DNA from: Sinorhizobium fredii NGR234
GTDB taxonomy: Bacteria; Pseudomonadota; Alphaproteobacteria; Rhizobiales; Rhizobiaceae
Reading direction: 5' to 3'
DNA: 64,000 nucleotides
Assembly (NCBI RefSeq): GCF_000018545.1
Contig: NC_012586.1
Coordinates: 248,001-312,000, forward strand
Within the stretch, counting starts at the first letter, position 1. Each line of letters begins with the position of its first letter. A program made the translations under genes and the position numbers. Below are positions 56,254 to 64,000 of the stretch, one piece after another. Below the pieces are notes generated by a model that saw nothing but the letters and a program-made list of their open reading frames with translations, did no database searches and had not been told where the DNA came from.

Positions 56254-57939
56254 TTACGTGCCTTGCGCAAGTGCCTGGTCGCGGATCTGGGTGAGGCTCA
56301 TTTTCGGCGTCAGGGCTTCGGGATCGATGCGCACTTCGATCAGCGCCGGCTTGCCGGATTGTTCGGCCCGCTCGAAGGCGGGCGCGAAGTCTTCCGTGGT
56401 CTCGACGGTTTCGCCATGCAGCCCGTAGGCGCGTGCCAGCGCCGCGAAATCCGGATTGGTCAATTGCGTGCCGGACACGCGGCCCGGATAGTGCCGCTCC
56501 TGGTGCATGCGGATCGTTCCGTACATGCCGTTGTTGATCACCAGGACGATGACCCGGGCGTCGTATTGCATGGCCGTCGCCAGTTCCTGGCCGTTCATCA
56601 GGAAGCAACCGTCGCCGGCAAAGGCGATCACCGGGCGCTCGGGCGCCGAAAGCTTGGCGGCGATCGCGGCCGGAACGCCGTAGCCCATCGAGCCGTTGGT
56701 CGGGCCGAGCTGCGTCCGGAATGTCCGGTACTGGTAGAAGCGATGCGCCCAGGCGGAATAGTTGCCGGCGCCGGTGGTCAGGATGGCATCGGCAGGGAGA
56801 TGGTCGCGCAGCCATGCCATGATGTCGCCCATCTGCACCGGACCTGGGACGGCCGGGTGCTCGAGGTTTTCGCGGTAGTCCGCATTGGCTCCGCGCGTCC
56901 ATTCGGCCCATCGCGGCTCGGCGATCGGCGCCAGTCCGGCCGCCTGCCGCGCGAAGGCGGCGGCGCTGGCGTTGATCGGCAGGTCGGCGTGATAGACACG
57001 GCCGAGCTCCTCGGCGCCGGCATGGACGTGGACGAGCGTCTGCTTCGGCACCGGTATGTCGATGAGGCTATAGCCGCCGGTCGTCATTTCGCCGAGCCGG
57101 GCGCCGATGACGATCAAAAGGTCGCTGTCCTTGATGCGCTGGATGAGTTTCGGCCCGGCCGCAAGGCCGAGATCGCCGGCGTAGTTCGGATGGGTGTTGT
57201 CGAACAGGTCCTGGCAGCGGAAGGAGGCGGCGACCGGCAAGCGCATCGCCTCGCTGAAGCTGCGGATGTCGGCGACAGCGTCCTCCGTCCAGCCGGCACC
57301 GCCGACGATCACGATCGGCCGTTCCGCCTGTTCGAGGCGGCTGCGCAGTTCGTCCAGTTGCGCTTGTCCGGCGTGCATCTCGACGGTCTTGTAGGCGGGC
57401 GCATCGGCAACATCGACGCAATCGATCAGCATGTCTTCCGGTAGCGCAACGACGATGGGGCCGGGCCGGCCGTTGACGGCGCGGTGAAAGGCCTGGCTCA
57501 CCAGTTCAGGAATGCGTGCCGCGTCGTCGATCTGCACCACCCATTTCGCCATCTGCCCGAACATCCGGCGGTAGTCGACCTCCTGGAACGCTTCGCGCTC
57601 CACCTGATCGCGCGCGACCTGGCCGATGAAGAGGATCGTCGGCGTCGAATCCTGGAAAGCCGTGTGAACGCCGACCGAGGCATTGGTGGCGCCGGGGCCG
57701 CGGGTGACGAAGCAGATGCCCGGCTTGCCGGTCAGTTTTCCGTAGGCCTCCGCCATGTAGGCGGCGCCGCCTTCCTGGCGGCAGACGACGAGCTCGATAT
57801 CGTCCTTCGCTTCATGCAGCGCATCGAGCGCCGCGAGATAGCTTTCGCCCGGAACGCAGAAGGCGCGCTCGACGCCGTGAATGCGCAGGGCATCGATCAG
57901 AATCTGTCCGCCATTGCGGCCCTTGGTGCCGGTTGTCAT
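56254..57939 (-). CDS. Thiamine pyrophosphate enzyme of the acetolactate synthase family
   Basis: This 561-residue enzyme has the three TPP-enzyme domains. The catalytic Glu region is VVCRQEGGAAYMAEAYGKLTG near residue 50, and the PP domain GDGCFLMNGQELATA...VINNGMYG near 430 binds TPP and Mg. It lacks obvious FAD-site features of true acetolactate synthases, so a decarboxylase or ligase for a 2-oxo acid is more likely. The start at 57939 begins conserved sequence. It is the last gene of the six-gene minus-strand cluster. The substrate is unknown. Confidence 0.85.
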   Translation of the reverse strand: MTTGTKGRNGGQILIDALRIHGVERAFCVPGESYLAALDALHEAKDDIELVVCRQEGGAAYMAEAYGKLTGKPGICFVTRGPGATNASVGVHTAFQDSTPTILFIGQVARDQVEREAFQEVDYRRMFGQMAKWVVQIDDAARIPELVSQAFHRAVNGRPGPIVVALPEDMLIDCVDVADAPAYKTVEMHAGQAQLDELRSRLEQAERPIVIVGGAGWTEDAVADIRSFSEAMRLPVAASFRCQDLFDNTHPNYAGDLGLAAGPKLIQRIKDSDLLIVIGARLGEMTTGGYSLIDIPVPKQTLVHVHAGAEELGRVYHADLPINASAAAFARQAAGLAPIAEPRWAEWTRGANADYRENLEHPAVPGPVQMGDIMAWLRDHLPADAILTTGAGNYSAWAHRFYQYRTFRTQLGPTNGSMGYGVPAAIAAKLSAPERPVIAFAGDGCFLMNGQELATAMQYDARVIVLVINNGMYGTIRMHQERHYPGRVSGTQLTNPDFAALARAYGLHGETVETTEDFAPAFERAEQSGKPALIEVRIDPEALTPKMSLTQIRDQALAQGT

Positions 57940-57968
57940 AGCTTGATCCCCCAATGTGGCCGGTTGTT

Positions 57969-59162
57969 TCAGATGACCGCGTCTTCGAGGAACGGCCTGT
58001 TGGCGACCACCCGCTCGTAGCCGAAGGGCGAAAGATCGAGCGTGCGGAAGCCGCCATAGGCGATGAGTTCGCTGAGGCCCCGGCCCATCGCCGGCGACTG
58101 CTGCAGGCCATGGCCGGAAAAGCCGTTGGCGAAGAGGAAGTTCCTCACTTCGGTATGCGGCCCGAGGATGACGTTGTGGTCGAGCGTGCAATAGTCGTAG
58201 TGGCCGGCCCAGCAATTGACCACCTTCAACGCCTCGAAGGCCGGGACGCGATTGGCCAGGATCGGCCAGATTTCTTCGTCGAACTCGTCGTGCATCACAT
58301 CGAAATCGTTCGGATCGACCTCCGGATCGTGCTTCGGATAGGTGCCCATCAGGTAGAACTTGCCTTCCGGGCGGAAGAAGACGCCGGTCGGATCGATAGT
58401 AAGTCCTACCCTACCTTCAAGTGGTGTCCGGCAATCCACCACGAAGAGCGAACGGCGGCGCGGCTCGACCGGGATGTCGAGACCGGCCAGGCGCGCCACC
58501 TTTTTGCCGTTGGTGCCTGACGTGTTGACCATCGTCCCGCAGCCGATCGTCTGGCCGCTTCTGGTCGTCACGGAGACGATCCGGTCATCCTCCCGGTTTA
58601 CGGCGACGACCTCGTCCTCGACATATTCGACGCCGAGCGAACGGGCCTTCTTGCGGAAGCCCTGCATCAGCCCGACGCTGTCGAACCAGCCTTCGCCGCG
58701 CTCGCCGGTGCTGCCGAGCACCAGGCCCTCGAGGTTGAGCCAGGGGAAGCGGCGGCCGAGTGCTTCGACATCGAGAAGCGTCACTTCGGCGCCGCAGGCG
58801 ACCTGGTTTTCGTGGTTGCGACGCAACACCTGCTCGCCGCGTTCGTCACCGGCCAGGAACAGGTAGCCCGCCTCGTGGAAGCCGATTTCCGGCGTGTCGT
58901 CGTCGACCGCGACATGCTTCTTGAAGTCGCGGATGAACTCGGTTCCGAACTGGGAGACCTGCACATTGATGGCGTTTGAGAATTGATGGCGGATCGAACT
59001 AGAGGACAGCGCCGTCGCGCAACGCTGATACGTCCAGTCCTTCTCGATCACCAGAACAGAACCGGTGAAATCGGGATTGGTCGCCAGAAAATAGGCGGCC
59101 GAGCTGCCGACGACGGCGCCGCCGACGATGACGACATCATAGGAGGTTTTGGAAGCCTGCAT
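57969..59162 (-). CDS. FAD-dependent amine/amino-acid oxidoreductase (DAO family)
   Basis: This 397-residue DAO-family enzyme has the N-terminal FAD motif YDVVIVGGAVVGSSAAYFLA at about 8-27 and the C-terminal LFANGFSGHGLQQSPAMGRGLSEL. Relatives include sarcosine, dimethylglycine and D-amino-acid oxidases. It lies 30 bases upstream of the TPP-enzyme gene and nine bases downstream of the epimerase gene. It probably oxidises an N-methylated or secondary amine or an amino acid released by the cluster's hydantoinase. The exact substrate is unknown. Confidence 0.87.
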   Translation of the reverse strand: MQASKTSYDVVIVGGAVVGSSAAYFLATNPDFTGSVLVIEKDWTYQRCATALSSSSIRHQFSNAINVQVSQFGTEFIRDFKKHVAVDDDTPEIGFHEAGYLFLAGDERGEQVLRRNHENQVACGAEVTLLDVEALGRRFPWLNLEGLVLGSTGERGEGWFDSVGLMQGFRKKARSLGVEYVEDEVVAVNREDDRIVSVTTRSGQTIGCGTMVNTSGTNGKKVARLAGLDIPVEPRRRSLFVVDCRTPLEGRVGLTIDPTGVFFRPEGKFYLMGTYPKHDPEVDPNDFDVMHDEFDEEIWPILANRVPAFEALKVVNCWAGHYDYCTLDHNVILGPHTEVRNFLFANGFSGHGLQQSPAMGRGLSELIAYGGFRTLDLSPFGYERVVANRPFLEDAVI

Positions 59163-59171
59163 GGCGGCGCC

Positions 59172-59984
59172 TTACTTGTTCTCGTCTTCGAAATGGCCGG
59201 CAGCACAGAAACTGCCGCCCTGGAAGCGCACCGCCGGATCGTTCGGGTCGCCCTGTGTGGTCTTGGCGAAGACCTTGTCGCGATAGTCGTCGGCGCTGTC
59301 CTCAGGCTTGTAGCCGAGCACGGCGGCGGTGCGGTTGTCCCAGAAGGCTTCCGAATTGTTGGACATGCCGTAGGCGATCATGAAGCCGACCCGGGGGGCC
59401 GACAGCGACTTTTCGACCAGCTGGCGGCAGTCGCGATAGGAGAGCCACGTGATCAGGTGACGACGATCGGTCGGCTCCGGGAAGGACGAGCCGATGCGCA
59501 GGCAGACCGTCTCGATGCCGAACTTGTCGAAATAGTAGCGCGCCAGATTCTCGACGAAGGTCTTCGACACGCCGTACAGGCTGTCGGGCCGTGTCGGCAC
59601 GTTGCCGTCGATCGTCTGCGTCCGCTCGTAATAGCCGATTGCGTGGACGGAGCTTGCATAGACAATGCGCTTGACGCCGTGGCGGCGGGCCGCCTCGTAG
59701 ATGTTGTAGCCGCCGACGATGTTGGAATCGAGGATCGTCTGCCACGGGCCTTCGAGCGCCTGGCCGCCCATATGGACAATGGCATCGCATCCCTTCACGG
59801 CTGCCGACACCGCGTCAAAATCAGCGAGGTCGAGCGGAAAGTCCTCTTCGTGAGGCGCGAGATTTTCGCAAGGGCCCCGGGCCGAGAGCCTGACGACTTT
59901 TCCAAGCCTGGTTCCGGATTTGCGAAGTTCGGACCCGAGGGCGCCGGCGGCACCGGTCAGCAATACTCTTTGATAATCGGACAT
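59172..59984 (-). CDS. NAD-dependent epimerase/dehydrogenase, uronate-dehydrogenase-like
   Basis: This 270-residue extended SDR has the Rossmann motif LLTGAAGALGSELRK at about 8-22, ASSVHAIGYYERTQ in place of the usual Ser-His-Val segment of uronate dehydrogenases, and Y-x3-K in YGVSKTF. Length and motifs match Udh enzymes that oxidise uronic acids to aldarolactones. The ATG at 59984 follows AAAGAGGG. It may act on a sugar-acid-like intermediate in this cluster. Confidence 0.83.
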   Translation of the reverse strand: MSDYQRVLLTGAAGALGSELRKSGTRLGKVVRLSARGPCENLAPHEEDFPLDLADFDAVSAAVKGCDAIVHMGGQALEGPWQTILDSNIVGGYNIYEAARRHGVKRIVYASSVHAIGYYERTQTIDGNVPTRPDSLYGVSKTFVENLARYYFDKFGIETVCLRIGSSFPEPTDRRHLITWLSYRDCRQLVEKSLSAPRVGFMIAYGMSNNSEAFWDNRTAAVLGYKPEDSADDYRDKVFAKTTQGDPNDPAVRFQGGSFCAAGHFEDENK

Positions 59985-59997
59985 GGGATTTCCCTCT

Positions 59998-61200
59998 TTA
60001 GCGAAGCTTGGCGAGTGCTTCGCCGATGCGCTCGATGGCGATGTGCAGGTTTTCCCGCGACGTTGCGAAAGACAAACGGATATAAGGCTCGACGCCGAAG
60101 GCAGCACCCGGAACGGTCGCGACCTTTCCGGCCGTCAGCAGGAAGGAAGCCAACGCGGTGTCGTTCTCGATGACCGTTCCGTCCGGCGCCGTCTTGCCGA
60201 TATAACCGGCGCATTTGGGAAAGAGATAGAAAGCCCCGTCGGGTGCACGGACCTCGAGGCCGGGAATGGCGCTGAATCCCCGCGTCACCAGTTCCCCGCG
60301 TGCCTTGTATTCGGCGACGGCCTCAGCGACGAAGTTCTGCGGGCCGTTGAGCGCGGCAGCTGCGGCCGCCTGGGAGATCGAACTAGGGCATGTCGTGCTC
60401 TGCGACTGCATCTTGTTCAGGACCCTGGTCAGGCTCTTCGGCCCGGCGGCGTAGCCAAGCCGCCAGCCGGTCATCGCATAGGCCTTGGAAACGCCGTTGA
60501 TGATCAGCGTCCGCTCGCGGACTTGCGGGCAGGCGTTCGCAAAGGAGGTGAAGGGCACATCATCGGCAACGATGTGCTCGTAGATCTCGTCGGACATGAC
60601 GAGGACGTGCGGATGGCGCTCCAGCACCTCACCGAGTGCGGCGAGCTCGGCGCTCGTGTAGATCGCGCCGGTCGGGTTCGAGGGCGAGTTGAACAGCACC
60701 CAGCGGGTCTTCGGCGTGATCGCGTGTTCGAGGCGTTCCGGCGTCAGCTTGAAATCGTCCTCGACGCCGCACGCGATGATCCTGGGTACGCCGCCGTGAA
60801 GGATGACGATATCGGTGTAGGACACCCAGTAGGGGGCCGGGACGATCACCTCGTCGCCGGCTTCGAGCGTGCCGAGAAAGGCGTTGAAAAGGATCTGCTT
60901 GGCGCCATTGCCGATGGAGATCTCGTCCATGGCATAGTCGAGGCGGTTCTCGCGCTTGAACTTCGCGACGATCGCCGCGCGGAGTTCCTCCGTGCCGTCC
61001 GGGCCGGTGTAGCGGGTCTTGCCGCCGCGCATCGCCGCGATCGCCGCCTCGACGATGAAATCCGGCGTCTCGAAATCCGGCTCGCCGAGGGAGAGATCGA
61101 CGACGCTTTCGCCCTTGGCCCGCATCGCCTTGGCGGCCAGCGACACGGCCATCGACGGAGACGACTTGATGCTGCCGGCCCGGCGGCTTTCGAAATTCAT
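59998..61200 (-). CDS. Aspartate-type aminotransferase (class I/II, PLP)
   Basis: This 400-residue PLP enzyme has the lysine motif INGVSKAYAMTGWRLGYAAGP near residue 235, NSPSNPTGAIYT near 170 and the substrate-carboxylate Arg in VEPYIRLSFATSRENL. It is the AspC/AspB type found in alphaproteobacteria. ATG 61200 begins the conserved region; the longer frame shadows hyuB. Within this cluster it could transaminate an amino acid freed by the hydantoinase. Confidence 0.88.
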   Translation of the reverse strand: MNFESRRAGSIKSSPSMAVSLAAKAMRAKGESVVDLSLGEPDFETPDFIVEAAIAAMRGGKTRYTGPDGTEELRAAIVAKFKRENRLDYAMDEISIGNGAKQILFNAFLGTLEAGDEVIVPAPYWVSYTDIVILHGGVPRIIACGVEDDFKLTPERLEHAITPKTRWVLFNSPSNPTGAIYTSAELAALGEVLERHPHVLVMSDEIYEHIVADDVPFTSFANACPQVRERTLIINGVSKAYAMTGWRLGYAAGPKSLTRVLNKMQSQSTTCPSSISQAAAAAALNGPQNFVAEAVAEYKARGELVTRGFSAIPGLEVRAPDGAFYLFPKCAGYIGKTAPDGTVIENDTALASFLLTAGKVATVPGAAFGVEPYIRLSFATSRENLHIAIERIGEALAKLR

Positions 61201-61220
61201 GATGTTCGTCCCCGCTCGTC

Positions 61221-62873
61221 CTATTTCTTCCTGCCGTAGTCGGCGGCCGCCTGGTCCTTGGTGATGTAGCCATTGGCGATATCGGCATCGATCGCCGCCG
61301 CCGGGCGCTTGGCCGCGTCCCCATAGCCCCCGCCGCCGGGGAGATGGAGGACGAGCTTGCGGCCCGCCGGGACGAATTGCAGGCCCTTGCCCTTGAACGT
61401 GGTGCCGTCGTCGAGCGACACGGAGCCCGCCGCCCCGTCGCCTCCGCCGTCGCGGCCGCGAGCCGGATGGCCGAGCCGGTCGAACATCGCGGAGAAGCGG
61501 AAGGCGTAGCCTTCGGCGGCGGCGATTTCGATCACTTGGCCGAGGCCGCCGCGCTGCTCGCCGGCGCCGCCGGAGCCTTCGCGCAGTTCCTTGCGCCAGA
61601 CGATGATCGGGCCGACATTTTCCGTCGCTTCGATCGGCATCGTGTGGACGCCGCTCGGAAAGGCCGTGGCGCTGAGACCGTCGAGCGACGGGCGCGCACC
61701 GGTGCCGCCGGAATTGAACATCAAGATTTCGGCGCCCTTGCCGCCGATCTCGTCGGAAACGGGGCGCACACTCATGTGCAGGTTCCAGAGGGCGCTTGCG
61801 CCTTCGGCCGGCACCTTGCCGGGCAGAGCCTGGTGCAGTGCGCCGAGCACGAGGTCGGGCACGAAATGGCCGAGCACGTGGCGAACCGCGACGGGCGCCG
61901 GTCGCTTGGCATTGAGGATGCAGCCTTCCGGCGCGACGACGTCGAAGGGCGCCAGCGAGGCGGTGTTGTTCGGGATCTCCGGGGCAACGACGCATTTGAT
62001 GCCGTAGCAGGCATAGGCCTTGGCGTAGACGAGCGGCACGTTGATGCCGAACCTGCTCATGCCGGACGTGCCGTCGAAATCGACGAGAACACCATCCGGG
62101 CTGATGGTGAGCTGCGCCGCGAGATGCACCGGCTCGTCGTAGCCGTCGAGGTCGAGACTGTAGGACCAGCTGCCGTGCGGAAGGTTCCTCAGCCGTTCGA
62201 GCGTCGCTTCGCGGCTGTGCTTCAGGATGAACGAGCCGATGGTGCCGAGGTCTTCGAGGTTGAATTCCGTCAGCATGTCGACAAGCCGGCGATGGCCGGT
62301 CTCGTTGCAGGCGGCGAGCGCGTAGAAGTCGCCGACCACCTTGTCGTTTTCGCGGACATTGTTGCGGACGATATGAATGAGCGTGCGGTTGACCTCGCCC
62401 CGATCGAAGAACTTCATGATCGGAATGAACAGGCCTTCCTCGTAGACTTCGCGCGCATCCGGGCCGAAGCCGCGGCCGCCGACATCGACGACATGCGCCG
62501 TGGAGGCGAAATAGCCGACCAGCTTGCCATGGTGGAAGGAGGGCGTGACGACGGTGATGTCGTGGAGATGGCCGGTGCCCTTCCAGGGATCGTTGGTGAT
62601 GTAGACGTCACCCTCGAAGATGTTTTCCGGGCCGATGTCGTTGATGAAGTGCGCGACGGATTCGGCCATGGCGTTGACGTGGCCCGGCGTGCCGGTCACC
62701 GCCTGGGCGAGCATCCGCCCTTCGAGGTCGAAGATGCCGGCCGAAAGGTCGCCGGCCTCGCGCACGCTGGTCGAGAACGCGGTGCGGATCAGCGTTTGTG
62801 CCTGCTCCTCGACGACGGAGATCAGCCGGTTCCACATCACCTGCATGTGGATGTCGATCAGGGGTTCACTCAT
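61221..62873 (-). CDS. hyuB: Hydantoinase B / N-methylhydantoinase beta subunit
   Basis: This 550-residue HyuB-family protein has RTAFSTSVREAGDLSAGIFD near the start, GDVYITNDPWKGTGHLHDITV near 105 and GINVPLVYAKAYACYGIKC. It lies directly after hyuA on the same strand. HyuAB pairs hydrolyse hydantoins, N-methylhydantoin, 5-oxoproline or related lactams, often with ATP. The start at 62873 begins conserved sequence. Confidence 0.9.
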   Translation of the reverse strand: MSEPLIDIHMQVMWNRLISVVEEQAQTLIRTAFSTSVREAGDLSAGIFDLEGRMLAQAVTGTPGHVNAMAESVAHFINDIGPENIFEGDVYITNDPWKGTGHLHDITVVTPSFHHGKLVGYFASTAHVVDVGGRGFGPDAREVYEEGLFIPIMKFFDRGEVNRTLIHIVRNNVRENDKVVGDFYALAACNETGHRRLVDMLTEFNLEDLGTIGSFILKHSREATLERLRNLPHGSWSYSLDLDGYDEPVHLAAQLTISPDGVLVDFDGTSGMSRFGINVPLVYAKAYACYGIKCVVAPEIPNNTASLAPFDVVAPEGCILNAKRPAPVAVRHVLGHFVPDLVLGALHQALPGKVPAEGASALWNLHMSVRPVSDEIGGKGAEILMFNSGGTGARPSLDGLSATAFPSGVHTMPIEATENVGPIIVWRKELREGSGGAGEQRGGLGQVIEIAAAEGYAFRFSAMFDRLGHPARGRDGGGDGAAGSVSLDDGTTFKGKGLQFVPAGRKLVLHLPGGGGYGDAAKRPAAAIDADIANGYITKDQAAADYGRKK

Positions 62874-62886
62874 GGTCAGGACCCTT

Positions 62887-64000
62887 TCAGCGGCGCGTGA
62901 CGAGAAGGCAGCCATCCACCTGGACGGTGGCGACGAAGGAGGAGGTGAGCACGGTCGACGTTTCGCGCTCGGCGATCACCGCCGGGCCGGAAACGACGTC
63001 GCCGGGGACGAGCATCTCGCGTTCGTGGATGCCTGCCTCGAGGAACGACCTTTGCCCCACATCGAACAGGCGGCGGCGTTTTCCGGGTTCGGCCTCGCGG
63101 CTTCGGCCGACGGCTTCGACACGCGCGACCTCGGGGAGGGGCGAGCTTGCCTTGACGGCCCAGCTGACGATCTCGATGTCGAGGCCTTCGATCGCCCGGC
63201 CGAAGAAGCGTGCATAGGCTCCCTCGAACAGCGCCCGGATCTGCTCGGCACTCGCCGCATCGAAATGCTCGAACGGGAGCGCAACGGGAATGTCCCAGCC
63301 CTGGCCGGCATAGCGCATGAAGACGGTGCGTTCGATGACCGGATCGGCCGTGTCGAGGCCGCCGGCGACGAAGCTCAGCGCTTCGCTCTTCATCGCGGCC
63401 ATCAGCCGGTTGGCGCCATCGACGTCGAAGCGCGAGAGATTGAACACGGCGCTGCGGACCGATTCGTAGCCGAACGGCGCCCGCAGGAAGCCGATCGCCG
63501 ACCCCACGCCGGCGCCGGGCGGCACGAGGAAGGTCGAGATGCCCATCTTCTCGCAGAGCCGGGCGGCATGCAGCGGGCCGGCGCCGCCGAAGGTGATCAT
63601 GGTGAAATCGGAGATGTCCTTGCCGTTTTCCACCGTGTGAACGCGGCCGGCATTTGCCATGTTCTCGTCGACCATTTCGCAGGTCCCGTAGGCCGCGCCT
63701 TCGGCGTCGAGGCCGAGGCCGGGCCCGATCTCGCGGTCCATCGCATCGCGCGAGGCGGCAACGGAAAGCGGGATCGCGCCGCCGGCGAAATTGTCGGGAT
63801 CGAGCTTGCCGAGCAGCAGGTCCGCATCGGTGACGGTCGGCTTGAGGCCGCCGCGCTGGTAACAGGCCGGGCCCGGTTCGGACGCGGCGCTGTGCGGCCC
63901 GACGCGAATCTGGCGCATGACGTCGACGCTGGCGATCGAGCCGCCTCCGGCGCCGATCTCGACCATCTCGACCACCGGAATGGAGATGGGCATGCCGCTA
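62887..64000 (-). CDS. hyuA: Hydantoinase A / N-methylhydantoinase alpha subunit (5' end outside window)
   Basis: The visible part of about 371 codons is the C-terminal half of a HyuA-family ATPase-type subunit, with PISIPVVEMVEIGAGGGSIA near the window edge. GPHSAASEPGPACYQRGG and FGGAGPLHAARLCEKMGI follow. Its frame is open through base 64000, so the start lies beyond the window. It forms the hydantoinase with HyuB, whose gene starts 14 bases downstream. The substrate is unknown. Confidence 0.87.
   Translation of the reverse strand, partial: SGMPISIPVVEMVEIGAGGGSIASVDVMRQIRVGPHSAASEPGPACYQRGGLKPTVTDADLLLGKLDPDNFAGGAIPLSVAASRDAMDREIGPGLGLDAEGAAYGTCEMVDENMANAGRVHTVENGKDISDFTMITFGGAGPLHAARLCEKMGISTFLVPPGAGVGSAIGFLRAPFGYESVRSAVFNLSRFDVDGANRLMAAMKSEALSFVAGGLDTADPVIERTVFMRYAGQGWDIPVALPFEHFDAASAEQIRALFEGAYARFFGRAIEGLDIEIVSWAVKASSPLPEVARVEAVGRSREAEPGKRRRLFDVGQRSFLEAGIHEREMLVPGDVVSGPAVIAERETSTVLTSSFVATVQVDGCLLVTRR

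Overview
The window is GC-rich, densely packed DNA from a rhizobial alphaproteobacterium, most likely Sinorhizobium/Ensifer. The evidence is contiguous lacEFGZK and agaL1-agpABCD-agaL2 gene sets, a thiCOSGE operon, a matABC-matR malonate locus with its operator, an alpha-r14-type sRNA and Rhizobiaceae-type palindromic repeats. In S. meliloti the lac, agp and thi sets lie, to my recollection, on the pSymB megaplasmid, so a secondary replicon (chromid) is likely here. No rRNA, intact tRNA, replication gene or CRISPR array was seen.

Layout. 1-2.4 kb: the end of an iron-siderophore-type ABC importer operon that also carries a pseudoazurin. 2.48-2.87 kb: a small RNA with three anti-Shine-Dalgarno loops, then a DUF6494 gene. 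3.2-10.0 kb: a monosaccharide ABC importer, its LacI regulator and a Gfo/Idh/MocA oxidoreductase. 10.1-12.0 kb: a MarR-GNAT fusion with a palindromic operator, and an SDR. 12.0-12.7 kb: a FitAB-type toxin-antitoxin pair. 12.7-21.3 kb (minus strand): lactose genes lacE, lacF, lacG, lacZ, lacK with lacR, interrupted by a vapBC pair. 21.3-31.6 kb: agpT and the divergent alpha-galactoside operon. 31.7-32.35 kb: an ORF-less group II intron directly after the agp terminator. 32.4-33.6 kb: small stress-type genes and an inverted repeat element. 33.8-39.0 kb: matC, matB, matA (minus) and divergent matR. 39.1-39.8 kb: a Phd/PIN toxin-antitoxin pair. 40.0-44.8 kb: thiCOSGE behind a TPP riboswitch, with a palindromic element that has fused the thiO and thiS frames. 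45.0-49.2 kb: a DUF1059 protein, a methyltransferase, and two MFS transporters around an ArsR-rhodanese regulator, one transporter frameshifted. 49.5-54.9 kb: two SDRs divergent from a YdiJ-type FAD/Fe-S dehydrogenase and a FadR-type regulator. 54.9-56.2 kb: a degenerate initiator-tRNA 3' half and a single-chain MNT-HEPN protein between inverted repeat arms. 56.25-64.0 kb (minus): hyuA (cut by the window end), hyuB, an aminotransferase, a uronate-dehydrogenase-like protein, a FAD oxidase and a TPP enzyme.

The content fits a scavenging lifestyle: several separately regulated importers and catabolic operons for sugars, galactosides, malonate and unidentified acids or amino compounds, with toxin-antitoxin pairs and repeat elements between them. 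The least understood parts are the hyuAB/TPP/FAD-oxidase cluster, the YdiJ/SDR cluster and the ArsR-rhodanese/MFS locus. The clearest genome-evolution signals are the thiO-thiS fusion, the ORF-less group II intron and the tRNA relic beside the MNT-HEPN gene.
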